Shown in pieces: positions 23,341 to 33,682 of a stretch of 41,460 bases of DNA. The translations under genes and the position numbers were made by a program. This DNA is from Acetobacteraceae bacterium. GTDB lineage: Bacteria > Pseudomonadota > Alphaproteobacteria > Zavarziniales > Zavarziniaceae. The stretch lies in contig CANCOY010000014.1 in the NCBI GenBank assembly GCA_947379865.1, positions 1-41,460 of the forward strand, in the 5' to 3' direction. Position 1 is the stretch's first letter. Every line of letters starts with the position of its first letter. The notes beneath the pieces were generated by a model. That model saw nothing but the letters and a program-made list of their open reading frames with translations. It had not been told where the DNA came from and searched no databases.

Positions 23341-23886
23341 ATGTCACGTGTAATCAGCCCTGACCGGAAGGTGCCGGTGCTCTACGATCCGGCGACCATT
23401 GCGGCGCGGGTCGAGGTTCTGGCTGGCGACATCGCCACGGCCCTGGGGCCGGATCTGCTGGCGGTGGCCGTGCTGAAGGGCAGTTTCATGTTCGCGGCCG
23501 ACCTGCTGCGCGCCCTGCACCGGGCAGGCGTGGCGGTGGAGGTCGATTTCATGATGCTCTCCAGCTATCAGGGTCGCATGCACTCAAGCGGCCAGGTGAC
23601 CGTGGAGCGCGACATCACCTCCCGGGTGGAGGGGCGCCGCGTCCTCCTGATCGATGACATTCTCGAATCCGGCCGCACGCTCGCCTTTGCCAAGGACCTG
23701 CTGGTGGCCAGGGGCGCTGGCAGCGTCGATCTCTGCGTGCTCCTCGACAAGCCGGGACACCGGGTGACGACGGTTACCGCCAGCTTCACCGGCTTTGCCT
23801 GCCCCGACCGTTTCGTGGTTGGTTACGGCATGGACGTGGCCCATTGTTTCCGGGAGCTTCCCTATATCGGTGTTCTGGAGGCCTGA
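23341..23886 (+). CDS. hpt: Hypoxanthine phosphoribosyltransferase
   Basis: Purine salvage enzyme converting hypoxanthine (and often guanine) with PRPP to IMP or GMP. The 181-residue protein has LKGSFMFAADLLRAL (pyrophosphate loop), VDFMMLSSYQGRMHSSG (flexible loop), and the PRPP-binding signature VLLIDDILESGRTL. CVLLDKPGHRV and VVGYGMDVAHCFRELPYIG close the fold as in the family. Its stop codon is directly followed by the cpdR start, so the two are cotranscribed. Confidence 0.95.
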   Translation: MSRVISPDRKVPVLYDPATIAARVEVLAGDIATALGPDLLAVAVLKGSFMFAADLLRALHRAGVAVEVDFMMLSSYQGRMHSSGQVTVERDITSRVEGRRVLLIDDILESGRTLAFAKDLLVARGAGSVDLCVLLDKPGHRVTTVTASFTGFACPDRFVVGYGMDVAHCFRELPYIGVLEA

Positions 23887-24246
23887 ATGGCACATATCCT
23901 CGTGGCGGAAGACGAGCCGTCGGTAGGCCAGATCGTCATGCGGGCCCTCACCCATTACGGCCATGAGGTGACCCTGGTCGAGGATGGCGGCGCCGCCCTT
24001 GATGCGCTCGCCAAGGCCCCCTTCGACCTCCTCCTGACCGACATCGTCATGCCGGTGATGGATGGCATTGCCCTGGCACTGGCCGTGGCCTCGGAATATC
24101 CCCGCCTGCGGGTGCTGATGATGACGGGCTTTGCCGCCGAGCGGCAGCGCGCCCACAATCTCGACGCGCTGATCCACGACGTCATCTCAAAGCCGTTCAC
24201 AATGGACCAATTGCGCGGCGCGGTGACGGCGGCACTGGCGGCCTGA
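23887..24246 (+). CDS. cpdR: Single-domain response regulator, CpdR-like
   Basis: A 119-residue stand-alone receiver domain. Acidic residues in AEDE (8-10), phosphoacceptor Asp52 in LLLTDIVMPVMDG, Thr80 in MMTGFAAER and Lys102 in SKPF are all in place. The TGFAAE segment and length fit CpdR, which in Caulobacter controls ClpXP-dependent proteolysis through the cell cycle when unphosphorylated. The CpdR assignment rests on resemblance; another single-domain receiver remains possible. Confidence 0.8.
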   Translation: MAHILVAEDEPSVGQIVMRALTHYGHEVTLVEDGGAALDALAKAPFDLLLTDIVMPVMDGIALALAVASEYPRLRVLMMTGFAAERQRAHNLDALIHDVISKPFTMDQLRGAVTAALAA

Positions 24247-24258
24247 GCCCCTCCCCCC

Positions 24259-24717
24259 CTAAATCCCTGTTCCAATCGTGCCGTGGTTGTCGGTGTGGAC
24301 ACGCAGCACGCCGGTGTGGCCGGCTTGCGCGTCGTGGATGCGGACGCGGCTGAAGGGGCCCATGGGGGTGGGCAGGGCGTCGGGCGGGAACCAGCCCATG
24401 GCGGCGATCTCGGCATCGGGCTGCCAGTCGGCGGCCTCGATCACCTCGGCGAGGAAGGCCAGCACCAGATTGCCCCGGAAGGGCATGACATAGGTGCCAA
24501 GAAAGCCGGAGATGCGGGTGCTGACACGCGCCTCTTCCCAGGTCTCGCGCACGGCCCCGGCGGTGGGGTCTTCCCCGGCTTCCAGCCGGCCGCCGGGCAG
24601 GGTCCACAGGCCCTCGCCATAGGCCTGGCGCACCAGCAGGATATGGCCATCGGCGTTCCGCACCAGGCTGAAGACACCGATGGTGTAGAGATGGGCTTGC
24701 GCGCCTGTTTCGGTCAC
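24259..24717 (-). CDS. NUDIX hydrolase
   Basis: A 152-residue pyrophosphohydrolase. The Nudix box starts at GGRLEAGEDPTAGAVRETWE and continues EAR, giving the G-x5-E-x7-RE-x2-EE pattern with all acidic residues. IGVFSLVRNADGHILLVRQAY is the first strand pair of the fold. The substrate (nucleotide, sugar-nucleotide or other) cannot be read from sequence. It begins one base before the stop of the TIGR02302 gene and may be its downstream operon partner. Confidence 0.9.
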   Translation of the reverse strand: MTETGAQAHLYTIGVFSLVRNADGHILLVRQAYGEGLWTLPGGRLEAGEDPTAGAVRETWEEARVSTRISGFLGTYVMPFRGNLVLAFLAEVIEAADWQPDAEIAAMGWFPPDALPTPMGPFSRVRIHDAQAGHTGVLRVHTDNHGTIGTGI

Positions 24718-24718
24718 G

Positions 24719-27301
24719 TCAGAACCGTTTCAGCAGGCGCTCGATATAGTCGAGTTCGCCGGGCGGCCGGGCGCGTTCGCCGGCGCGGCGCTGCAATTCG
24801 TCCTGGATGGCGCGGGCCCGCTGCAGGTCGCTGTCGGTCGGCACCTTCACCTGGCCACCGTCACCGGCTGAGGTTGCAGCCTTGGGCCGGCCAAGGGGGT
24901 CGGTGCCCGAGCCCTCGCCCTGCTGCTGTTCCGGCTTGGCGCCGGCACGCTGCTGTTCTTCGGTGGCCATGTTGCGGGCGCCGGCGCGCAGCTGGTTCAG
25001 GGCCTCGCCCTGGGGCGATACCGCCTCGCCGAGCTCGCCGCGCTGCAGGGCATCGCGGGCATCGCGCATGGCACGCTCGGCCTGGCTCAGGCTTTCGGGC
25101 ACCTTGCCATTGGCCTGGCCCAGCTTGCGCATGATCTCGCCCAGGGCCTGGCGCAGGGCTTCCTGCTGGCTGGCCAGATCGCCGCCCTCGCGCCCCTCGG
25201 CCCCCGGGGTGCTGCCCTCCTTGCGGGTGCCAGACTGGCTGTCCTTGCCGGTCCCCTTGCCGGGGTTCTGGGTGCCGCCGCTGGACTGGTCGCGTTCCCC
25301 CCGGCGCTGGTCGGGCTGGCCGCTGCGAAAGCTCTGGTCGCGCAAGTGCTGCTGGCGCTCCAGCAGGTCGGTCAGCTTGTTCATGACATCGGCGGCGGCG
25401 TCGGAGGCGCCGTCGCGCGGCTTGCCCGGGCGCGGCGCGGCGCTGAGGTTCTCCAGCATCTGCTGCAGGTTCGACAGCATGTCGCGGGCGGCTTCCCGGG
25501 CGCCGGTCTTGCCCAGGTCGCGCGCCTTGTCGAGCATGCGTTCAAGATCGCGGGGGGTTACGGTCTGGTCGTCGGGGCCGGGCGTGGCCTGAGGCCCGCC
25601 CTCGGCGGCACGTCTGGCGGCATCGGCGGCCAGGCGTTGCAGGTATTTCCCCATGGCGGTCTTCAGCTGTTCCGTCAGGCGGTCGATCTCCTGATCAGAG
25701 GCGCCGCTTTCCAGCGCCTTCTGCAGGGCCTGGCGCGCCTCGTCCACCGCTTCGGTCACGGCACCCCGGTCGCCGTCCTCGATGCGCAGGGCAACGTCCC
25801 ACAGCAGGTCCACAACGCCGGCCAGGGCTTCCGGGTGCTGGTTATGCACCAGACGCCAGAAGGCGGCCCGCAGGCCGAGGAAGGCCACGGAATCCGCGTC
25901 GTCCGGGCCGATGGCGCTGGCGATGCCGTCCAGCGTGGCAGCCACACGGTGCCGCGAGGCAGGCGAGGCCACAAGGATCTTGCGCTCGGCAATCAGGGCG
26001 GCCGCCAGAGGGTTCTGGAAGCTGCGTTCGGGCAGGACCAGTTCGGCCGCCTCGCTCAGCCCTTCCTGGCCGGCGCCATCGCGGGCAACCAGGCGGACCA
26101 GAACCGGCAGGCCCGCCCAGGGATGGGAGGTAAGATCACGGGCGATCTTGCCCTTGCTCTCCCGCGCCGAGGCGGCAGGCAGCGACAGGGGCACCTCCAT
26201 GGGCGCAGGCGCGCTGGCGGGATCCACGCCGTCGCGCTCGATCTGCGCGGCAAGGCCGGTCACGCCATAGTCGTCCCGGGCGCTGAATTCGAATTGGGTA
26301 ACCAGACGCGGCCCGGCCTCCGGGGGGCTGGTAAAGCTGACCGTGGGCGCGGCATCGGGGATCAGGGCAAGTGTCCAGGTGCCCAGGGTGCGCCGGCCAT
26401 CCACCACCGCCAGTGTCTGGCCACCGGTAATCGGCAGGCTCAACTGATGATCCGTGCGGCCAAGCGGGCTGAGGGCATGCACGGCCTTGTCCAGCAGGAC
26501 TGACGGTGCCCGCGCGCCATGCACCTTGACCGAGAGCACGCTGCCAACTGGCACCGCCAGCGGTGCGGCCTTGGCCGGGGTGGCTGCCGCTGGGGTTGGC
26601 TGGCTGGCGGGCCGCGTGATGAAGACAGGGGGCAGGCCGGTATAGGCGGGGGGGCTGAGCCAGGCCTCCATCACCGGCGCCTCGCCCGCCATGCCCGACA
26701 GGCCGGGGTCCACGGCCCGTGCCAGCCGCGCCTGCCAGTCCGGCCCGGCAACCACCAGGCCCAGGGCAAGCATCAGCAAGGCCGCCTGCCGCAGGCCCCA
26801 GGGGTCGTGGCGGGCAAGGTGCACAATGGGGCTGCCGACCCGCAATTGGCTGACCAGCGCTTCGGTGCGGCGGCGGTGGGCCTCCCACACGGCGCGGGTG
26901 CCGGGGTCATTGGCCCCTGCCGCGAGAGTGTCTTCAAGCAGGGCCAGGGGCCGGTGGCCCAGCCCGCTGGCTTCTTCCAGCCGGCGCAGGGCCTCGGCCC
27001 GGCGGGGCCAGCGCAGGCGGCGCACAAGGTGACCTGCGGCGGCCAGAAACCCCAGGGCAAAGACCAGCAGGCCCGCCCCATGGCTCCAGGGTGAGAGGAC
27101 GGCCGGCAGATTGAGCAGGGCCAGCGCCACAAACAGGACCGGGATGGCGGCAAGCGGCCAGGCCAGGGGCACCAGACGTTCCCACAGCAAGGCCGCCCGC
27201 GCGCGCGCAAGCCGCCGCGCCAGCAAGGGCGCCCATGCGGCTTTCGCCTTGGCGGTCTTGGGCGGTGCCGGCTTGCGCTCGGTCATGGGCTGCCTTGCCA
27301 A
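24719..27301 (-). CDS. TIGR02302 family (DUF4175) membrane protein
   Basis: An 860-residue protein of the alphaproteobacterial TIGR02302/DUF4175 family, function unknown. Two or three hydrophobic segments lie in the first 180 residues (LVPLAWPLAAIPVLFVALAL, HGAGLLVFALGFLAAAGHLV, AALLMLALGLVVA). A central beta-rich extracytoplasmic part follows (about 220-430). The last 300 residues are Gln-, Arg- and Gly-rich and helical (repeated QQ and RDARDALQRGELGEA). The start is probably TTG at 27301, because GAGGAGG lies four bases before it; ATG 27286 lacks as good a site. It is 9 bases after lysA, an arrangement common in the class. Confidence 0.88.
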   Translation of the reverse strand: MARQPMTERKPAPPKTAKAKAAWAPLLARRLARARAALLWERLVPLAWPLAAIPVLFVALALLNLPAVLSPWSHGAGLLVFALGFLAAAGHLVRRLRWPRRAEALRRLEEASGLGHRPLALLEDTLAAGANDPGTRAVWEAHRRRTEALVSQLRVGSPIVHLARHDPWGLRQAALLMLALGLVVAGPDWQARLARAVDPGLSGMAGEAPVMEAWLSPPAYTGLPPVFITRPASQPTPAAATPAKAAPLAVPVGSVLSVKVHGARAPSVLLDKAVHALSPLGRTDHQLSLPITGGQTLAVVDGRRTLGTWTLALIPDAAPTVSFTSPPEAGPRLVTQFEFSARDDYGVTGLAAQIERDGVDPASAPAPMEVPLSLPAASARESKGKIARDLTSHPWAGLPVLVRLVARDGAGQEGLSEAAELVLPERSFQNPLAAALIAERKILVASPASRHRVAATLDGIASAIGPDDADSVAFLGLRAAFWRLVHNQHPEALAGVVDLLWDVALRIEDGDRGAVTEAVDEARQALQKALESGASDQEIDRLTEQLKTAMGKYLQRLAADAARRAAEGGPQATPGPDDQTVTPRDLERMLDKARDLGKTGAREAARDMLSNLQQMLENLSAAPRPGKPRDGASDAAADVMNKLTDLLERQQHLRDQSFRSGQPDQRRGERDQSSGGTQNPGKGTGKDSQSGTRKEGSTPGAEGREGGDLASQQEALRQALGEIMRKLGQANGKVPESLSQAERAMRDARDALQRGELGEAVSPQGEALNQLRAGARNMATEEQQRAGAKPEQQQGEGSGTDPLGRPKAATSAGDGGQVKVPTDSDLQRARAIQDELQRRAGERARPPGELDYIERLLKRF

Positions 27302-27310
27302 GGGTCCTCC

Positions 27311-28606
27311 TCAGCCCGTCACAGGCTGGGGGGCGTCGGCGCCCAGCCAGCCGGGCAGGCGGTCCTGGCCGATCAACTCGTCATAGGTCTGGCGCGGGCG
27401 CACCACGGCCCAGTCGGCCCCGTTCACCAGCACTTCGGGGATCAGCAGGCGGGTGTTGTAGGTAGAGGCCATGACGGCGCCATAGGCACCGGCCGTCAGG
27501 ATCGCCACCAGTTCGCCTGCCGCCACCGGGGGCATGGGCCGCTCCAGGGCAAAGCTGTCGCCCGATTCGCAGACCGGCCCCACCACGTCCACCGGCGCCC
27601 GGTTGGTGCCGGGCGGCGGCTCGATCACCGGGATGATTTCATGGAAGGCGTCATAGAGGCTGGGGCGGATCAGATCGTTCATCGCCGCGTCGAGGATGAC
27701 AAAGCGCCGCTCCCCCTGGTCCTTCACATAGATCACGCTGCTGACAAGAATGCCCGCATTGCCCACGATCAGGCGGCCGGGCTCGAAGATCAGCTGGCAG
27801 TCGAGGCCGGCGAGGGCCTGTCGCACCACGGCCGCATAGGCGGACGGCGGCGGCGGTGCCTCGGCGGCGCTGTCATAGGGCACGCCCAGGCCACCACCCA
27901 GATCGATGCGGCGAATATTGTGCCCGTCGGCGCGCAGGGCGCGTACCAGATCGGCGATGCGGGCAAAGGCGGCGGCAAAGGGCTCCAACCGGGTCAGTTG
28001 GCTGCCGATATGAACATCGACGCCCACCACCTCGATCCCCGGCAGGCGGGCCGCCCGGGCATAGAGGGCCTGTGCCTTGTCCCAGGCAACGCCAAACTTG
28101 TTCTCTTTCTTGCCGGTGGAGATCTTGGCGTGGGTCTGGGCGTCCACATCGGGATTCACCCGGAAGGCGACAGGCGCACGCAGGCCCCGGGCGGCGGCAA
28201 TGGCCGACAGAACCTCCAACTCAGGCTCTGATTCCACGTTGAACTGGTGAATGCCGGCATCAAGGGCAAAGGCCATTTCGCGGGCGATCTTGCCGACGCC
28301 GGAAAAGACGATTCGCTCTGCCGGAATGCCGGCGGCAAGGGCGCGCCGCAGTTCCCCTTCGGAAACCACATCGGCACCGGCGCCAAGGGCGGCCAGGGTG
28401 GCGATCACGGCCTGGTTTGAATTGCCCTTCAGGGAATAGCAGAAAAGCGCATTCTCGCCGGTGAAGGCATCGGCAAAGACCTGGTAATGGCGCTGCAGGG
28501 TTGCCGTCGAATAGCAGTAAAACGGCGTGCCCACCGCATCCGCTATGGTGGCAAGGGCCACGTCCTCGGCATGCAGCCGACCGTTTCTGTAACCGAAATG
28601 GTTCAT
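27311..28606 (-). CDS. lysA: Diaminopimelate decarboxylase
   Basis: Last step of lysine synthesis: PLP-dependent decarboxylation of meso-diaminopimelate. The 431-residue protein binds PLP through Lys60 in FCYSLKGNSNQ. HIGSQL, IDLGGGLGVPY, EPGRLIVGNAG and the active-site CESGDSFA from the partner subunit are all visible. MNHFGYRNGRLHAEDVAL is the typical N-terminus. It overlaps the lipoprotein gene start region by four bases in the argH-lipoprotein-lysA operon. Confidence 0.96.
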   Translation of the reverse strand: MNHFGYRNGRLHAEDVALATIADAVGTPFYCYSTATLQRHYQVFADAFTGENALFCYSLKGNSNQAVIATLAALGAGADVVSEGELRRALAAGIPAERIVFSGVGKIAREMAFALDAGIHQFNVESEPELEVLSAIAAARGLRAPVAFRVNPDVDAQTHAKISTGKKENKFGVAWDKAQALYARAARLPGIEVVGVDVHIGSQLTRLEPFAAAFARIADLVRALRADGHNIRRIDLGGGLGVPYDSAAEAPPPPSAYAAVVRQALAGLDCQLIFEPGRLIVGNAGILVSSVIYVKDQGERRFVILDAAMNDLIRPSLYDAFHEIIPVIEPPPGTNRAPVDVVGPVCESGDSFALERPMPPVAAGELVAILTAGAYGAVMASTYNTRLLIPEVLVNGADWAVVRPRQTYDELIGQDRLPGWLGADAPQPVTG

Positions 28607-28869
28607 TGTCTGGTTCCAAAGGGATCAGGGTCAGGCAGGACGGCGCCGGGCATCACGGGGGGCAGGACGTCGGTCTGCGTCTCTCCGGGCATCACGGATA
28701 TCTTCTTCGGTGCCTTGCCTGTCGGGGTGCCGCGTGCGTTTGGCATGACAGCCGGCACAGCCACGCCCGGCTCGTGCACGCGTTTCAGAACGCTGCGCTT
28801 GCCACAGGCCCCCAGAACCAGAGCGGGCAGCAGCAGTGCCGTGACCAACAGAATCCGCTTGCCGTTCAT
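28603..28869 (-). CDS. Small lipoprotein between argH and lysA
   Basis: An 88-residue protein with a signal peptide (charged MNGKR, then a hydrophobic stretch to residue 20) and the lipobox LVLGAC, making Cys22 the lipidated residue. The mature part is short, Pro- and Lys-rich, without a known domain. Its position between argH and lysA is characteristic of alphaproteobacteria, and it resembles the YifL/LptM-type small lipoproteins in size. It overlaps both neighbours by four bases. Confidence 0.85.
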   Translation of the reverse strand: MNGKRILLVTALLLPALVLGACGKRSVLKRVHEPGVAVPAVMPNARGTPTGKAPKKISVMPGETQTDVLPPVMPGAVLPDPDPFGTRQ

Positions 28870-30311
28870 GATAGAAGAAACCTTTTGCGTGCCAGGCCTG
28901 CGGCCTCGCGCACACGGGCAGGGGCGGTGCCGCCGTGGCTCAGGCGGCTGGCCACGGAATGCGCTACGCCGAGCACCTCAAGTGCATCAGCCTCAATGCC
29001 GGGGTGGATCCCGCGCAGGTCGGCAAGGCTCAGGGCCTCCAGCCCGATACCCCGGTCCTCCGCCAGCTTAACCACCCGACCGGTTACATGGTGGGCTTCG
29101 CGGAAGGGCAGGTTCAGGCGGCGCACCAGCCAGTCGGCCAGATCCGTGGCGGTTGCAAAGCCGGCGCCGGCGGCCGCCGCCATGCGGCCCTCGTCCACGC
29201 TCAGGTCGGCAATCATCCCCGCCATGGCGTCCACCGCCAGTTCGATGGATTCTGCGGCATCGAACACCTGTTCCTTGTCTTCCTGCATGTCCTTGGAATA
29301 GGCGAGCGGCAGGCCCTTCATCACCATCAGCAGGGCCACCAGGGCGCCGGTGACGCGGCCCGTCTTGGCGCGGGTCAGTTCGGCGGCATCGGGATTGCGC
29401 TTCTGCGGCATGATCGACGAGCCGGTGGTAAAGGCATCCGACAGGCGCACAAAGCGGAACTGCGCCGACGACCAGATCACGATCTCCTCGGCCAGGCGCG
29501 ACAGGTGCTGGGCCAGGATCGCCGCCGTCGCCAGATAGTCGAGGGCGAAATCGCGGTCCGACACGCTGTCGAGGGAATTGGCCGTGGGTCGGTCAAAGCC
29601 AAGGGCCGCCGCCGTCATGGCGCGGTCGATGGGAAAGCTGGTGCCCGCCAGCGCCGCTGCCCCCAAAGGGCATTCGTTGAGGCGGCGGCGCGCGTCGGCG
29701 AGGCGCGAGCGGTCGCGACCCGTCATCTCCACATAGGCCAGCATATGGTGGCCAAAGGTGACTGGCTGGGCGGCCTGCAGATGGGTGAAGCCCGGCATCA
29801 CCGTGGCGGCGTGGCGCTCTGCCTGGTCGATCAGGGCGGCCTGCAGAACCTGCAGCTTGGCCTCCAGCCGGTCCATGGCGTCGCGCACCCACAGGCGGAA
29901 ATCCGTTGCCACCTGGTCGTTGCGCGAGCGTGCCGTGTGCAGGCGGCCGGCCGCCGGGCCGATCAGCTCCGCCAGGCGCGCCTCGACATTGAGGTGGATA
30001 TCCTCGCGGTCCACCCGGAAGGCAAAGCTGCCGGCGGCGATCTCGGCGCTGATGGCTTCAAGGCCTGCGTCGATTTGGGCACCATCGGCGGGCGTGATGA
30101 TGCCGCTTGCCACCAGCATGGCCGCGTGCGCCCGCGAGCCCGCAATGTCCTGGGCATGCAGTTTCTGGTCGAAACCGATGGAGGCATTGATGCGCTCCAT
30201 GATCTCGGCAGGGCCACGGCTGAACCGGCCACCCCACATGGCGTTGGAGCCCGGCACATTTCCCGGCGCGGATGATTGGTCCGCGCCCTTGCCCTCGCTA
30301 TCCTTGCTCAC
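28866..30311 (-). CDS. argH: Argininosuccinate lyase
   Basis: Splits argininosuccinate into arginine and fumarate. The protein has NAMWGGRFSRGPAEIMERIN, LHTARSRNDQV (catalytic His/Thr region), THLQAAQPVTFGHHMLAY and the fumarase-superfamily signature GSSIMPQKRNPD with the mobile catalytic Ser. The start is probably GTG at 30311 (VSKDSEGKG, 481 residues), because related proteins have a similar short leader. ATG 30239 is the alternative. With the GTG start only 29 bases separate it from the divergent tlpA-like gene. Confidence 0.95.
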   Translation of the reverse strand: MSKDSEGKGADQSSAPGNVPGSNAMWGGRFSRGPAEIMERINASIGFDQKLHAQDIAGSRAHAAMLVASGIITPADGAQIDAGLEAISAEIAAGSFAFRVDREDIHLNVEARLAELIGPAAGRLHTARSRNDQVATDFRLWVRDAMDRLEAKLQVLQAALIDQAERHAATVMPGFTHLQAAQPVTFGHHMLAYVEMTGRDRSRLADARRRLNECPLGAAALAGTSFPIDRAMTAAALGFDRPTANSLDSVSDRDFALDYLATAAILAQHLSRLAEEIVIWSSAQFRFVRLSDAFTTGSSIMPQKRNPDAAELTRAKTGRVTGALVALLMVMKGLPLAYSKDMQEDKEQVFDAAESIELAVDAMAGMIADLSVDEGRMAAAAGAGFATATDLADWLVRRLNLPFREAHHVTGRVVKLAEDRGIGLEALSLADLRGIHPGIEADALEVLGVAHSVASRLSHGGTAPARVREAAGLARKRFLLS

Positions 30312-30340
30312 AACCCTGTTCCCATATTCCTGGTGTGCCG

Positions 30341-30919
30341 ATGTTTCGTACCGCGTTTCGCCGGTCCTGCCTGTCCCTGGTGCTTGCCTGTATCGCAGTT
30401 GGCGGCACAGGCCTTGTCCTTGCGCCATCCATGGCGCGGGCGGCATCGCTGGACAAGTTTATCGCCGCACCCGAGCCTATACCAGCGCCGCCTGTCAGCT
30501 TCACCGATGGTGATGGCAAGATGCTGGGCTTTGGTGATTTCAGGGGCAAGGTGGTGCTGGTCAACTTCTGGGCCACCTGGTGCGGTCCCTGTATCGAGGA
30601 AATGCCCGCGCTGGCCAAGCTTGATGAGGCCCTTGGCGGGCCTGATTTCGTGGTGGTGGCCATTTCCATCGACCGGGGCGGTGCCGCCGTGACCAGACCC
30701 TTTCTCGACAAGCTGGGGGCCGGACGGCTGGCGACCTATGTGGATGCGACGGGCAAGTCGGCGGCGGCCTTCAAGACACCGGGCCTGCCCACCAGCGTGA
30801 TCATCGACCGCGAAGGGCAGGTGCGCGGCAAGCTGCTGGGCCCAGCCGACTGGTCGGGCGAAACGGCGCATATGCTGATAAAGGGCTATATCGACGCGCC
30901 ACGCAGCGCCGGCCCCTGA
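30341..30919 (+). CDS. TlpA-like periplasmic thiol:disulfide oxidoreductase
   Basis: A 192-residue exported thioredoxin-fold protein. A signal peptide spans about 1-34 (arginines near the N-terminus, hydrophobic core, cleavage after MARA). The redox motif is WCGPC (80-84) in VVLVNFWATWCGPCIEEMP, with the cis-Pro region TPGLPTSVIIDREG. Family members reduce periplasmic proteins or assist cytochrome maturation; this one stands alone opposite argH. The ATG at 30341 is chosen because the signal peptide follows. The stop codon lies inside a tandemly duplicated hairpin sequence. Confidence 0.92.
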   Translation: MFRTAFRRSCLSLVLACIAVGGTGLVLAPSMARAASLDKFIAAPEPIPAPPVSFTDGDGKMLGFGDFRGKVVLVNFWATWCGPCIEEMPALAKLDEALGGPDFVVVAISIDRGGAAVTRPFLDKLGAGRLATYVDATGKSAAAFKTPGLPTSVIIDREGQVRGKLLGPADWSGETAHMLIKGYIDAPRSAGP

Positions 30920-30963
30920 GGCTGGCGGCCAACATAGCGCCGGCCCCTGAGGCTGGCGGCCAA
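30905..30963 (+). repeat. Tandem duplication of a 28-bp hairpin-forming unit
   Basis: AGCGCCGGCCCCTGAGGCTG and the following GCGGCCAA are present at 30905-30932 and again, identically, at 30936-30963, period 31 bp. Each copy can fold GCCGGCC onto GGCTGGC (one G-U pair) around CCTGA. The first copy includes the tlpA-like stop codon. Neither is followed by a T-tract. They fill the space between convergent tlpA-like and hbd genes and may act as 3' RNA stem-loops. Confidence 0.85.
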
Positions 30964-30967
30964 AGGT

Positions 30968-31843
30968 TCAGCGCGTGGGCACCGGCACTTCGCCGCGATA
31001 GTCGTAAAAGCCCCGCTTGGTCTTGCGACCCAGCCAGCCGGCCTCGACATATTTCACCAGGAGCGGGCAGGGGCGGTATTTCGAATCCGCCAGTCCCTCG
31101 TGCAGCACATGCATGATGGAAAGGCAGATATCCAGACCGATGAAGTCCGCCAGCTGCAGCGGCCCCATGGGATGATTGGCGCCAAGGCGCATGGCGGTGT
31201 CGATGGCCTCGACCGTGCCCACACCCTCGTACAGGGTATAGACCGCCTCGTTGATCATCGGCAGCAGCAGGCGGTTGACGATGAAGGCCGGGAAATCTTC
31301 GGAATTGGCGGAGGTCTTGCCCAGACGCTGGGTCAGCTCGCGGATCGCCTGAAAGGTTTCGTCGGCGGTGGCGATGCCCCGGATCAGCTCCACCAGCTGC
31401 ATCACCGGCACGGGATTCATGAAATGCATGCCCATGAACCGCTCGGGGCGATCCGTGGTGGCGGCAAGGCGGGTGATGGAAATGGAAGAGGTGTTGGTGG
31501 CGATGATGGCGTCCGCCTTCAGGTGCGGACACAGGGCCTGGAAGATCTGGCGCTTGACGCTTTCTTCCTCGGTCGCCGCCTCGATGGCGAGATCCACATC
31601 ACCGAGAGCCTTCAGGCCCTCGGCGGTGCTGATCCGGCCAATGGCGGTGGCCAGATCCGCCTCGCCGATCAGGCCGCGCCCGGCCTGTCGTTGCATGTTG
31701 GAGATGATGATCTCGAGCGCCTTGTCGGCGCGCGCCTTCTCAACATCGGTCAACACCACGTCATAGCCAGCCAGGGCACAGACGTGGGCAATGCCATTGC
31801 CCATCTGGCCGGCACCGATGACCCCGATCCGCTGAATTTTCAT
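30968..31843 (-). CDS. hbd: 3-hydroxybutyryl-CoA dehydrogenase
   Basis: NAD-dependent oxidation/reduction between 3-hydroxyacyl-CoA and acetoacetyl-CoA. The 291-residue protein has the NAD loop IGVIGAGQMGNGIAHVCA, AIEAATEEESVKRQIF, NTSSISITRLA, and the family signature with catalytic His in GMHFMNPVPVMQLVELI. The C-terminal domain includes GPLQLADFIGLD and GRKTKRGFYDY. It lies 51 bases downstream of etfA on the same strand, fitting a beta-oxidation or short-chain-acid operon with the electron-transfer flavoprotein. Confidence 0.94.
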   Translation of the reverse strand: MKIQRIGVIGAGQMGNGIAHVCALAGYDVVLTDVEKARADKALEIIISNMQRQAGRGLIGEADLATAIGRISTAEGLKALGDVDLAIEAATEEESVKRQIFQALCPHLKADAIIATNTSSISITRLAATTDRPERFMGMHFMNPVPVMQLVELIRGIATADETFQAIRELTQRLGKTSANSEDFPAFIVNRLLLPMINEAVYTLYEGVGTVEAIDTAMRLGANHPMGPLQLADFIGLDICLSIMHVLHEGLADSKYRPCPLLVKYVEAGWLGRKTKRGFYDYRGEVPVPTR

Positions 31844-31894
31844 CGATCGTCCGCTCGCGCTTGGTTCATCCGGGCCGGCCCATCCGGTGACGGG

Positions 31895-32829
<935 letters not shown>

Positions 32830-32830
<1 letters not shown>

Positions 32831-33579
32831 CAGATCACTCCTGCTTCGTTCTTCAGCTTCTCGACAAGTTCTTCCACGGTCTTGACCTTGATGCCGGCGC
32901 CACGCTTGGGCGGCTCCTCGACGCTCAGGGTCTTGAGGCGGGGGGTTACGTCCACGCCGTAATCAGCCGGGGTCTTTTCGTCGATCGGCTTTTTCTTGGC
33001 CTTCATGATGTTGGGCAGGCTGGCATAACGCGGCTCGTTCAGGCGCAGGTCAGAGGTGACCACCGCCGGCAGCGTCAGCGACACAACCTCAAGACCGCCA
33101 TCGATTTCGCGGAGCACTTCAAGCGTGCCCTCGCCCATGGTGAGCTTGGAGGCGAAGGTGCCCTGGGACCAGCCCAGCAGGGCCGAAAGCATCTGACCCG
33201 TCTGGTTGCTGTCGTCGTCGATGGCCTGCTTGCCAACCACGATCAGGCCCGGCTGCTCGGCATCGGCAATCCCCTTGAGGATCTTTGCCACCGCCAGCGG
33301 CTCCACCTGGTCATCGGTCTTGACCAGAATGCCGCGGTCGGCACCCATGGCCAGCGCCGTGCGCAGGGTCTCGGACGCCTGGGCCGGGCCGATGGACACC
33401 ACGACGATTTCGGTAACCTTGCCAGCTTCCTTCAGTCGGACCGCTTCTTCGACGGAGATTTCGTCAAAGGGGTTCATCGACATCTTGACGTTCGCCAGTT
33501 CGACGCCCGTCTTGTCAGCCTTGACGCGGATCTTGACGTTATAGTCGACCACGCGTTTTACCGGCACGAGAACCTTCAT
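32830..33579 (-). CDS. etfB: Electron transfer flavoprotein, beta subunit
   Basis: Partner of EtfA; the beta subunit binds AMP and contacts acyl-CoA dehydrogenases. The 249-residue protein has MKVLVPVKRVVDYNVKIRVK, SMNPFDEISVEEAVRLKE, VVSIGPAQASETLRTALAMG and GKQAIDDDSNQTGQMLSALL, all diagnostic. GGTGGAG lies at good spacing before ATG 33579. It is first in the etfB-etfA-hbd operon. Confidence 0.97.
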
Positions 33580-33682
33580 TTTGTTTTTGCTCCACCTGCC
33601 GCGGCGTTCGGACCGCCGCTGGCCTTATTCTGGACAATCATGATGGGTCGGTTGCCCCAAGGCAGCCTTTATACTGCACCGC

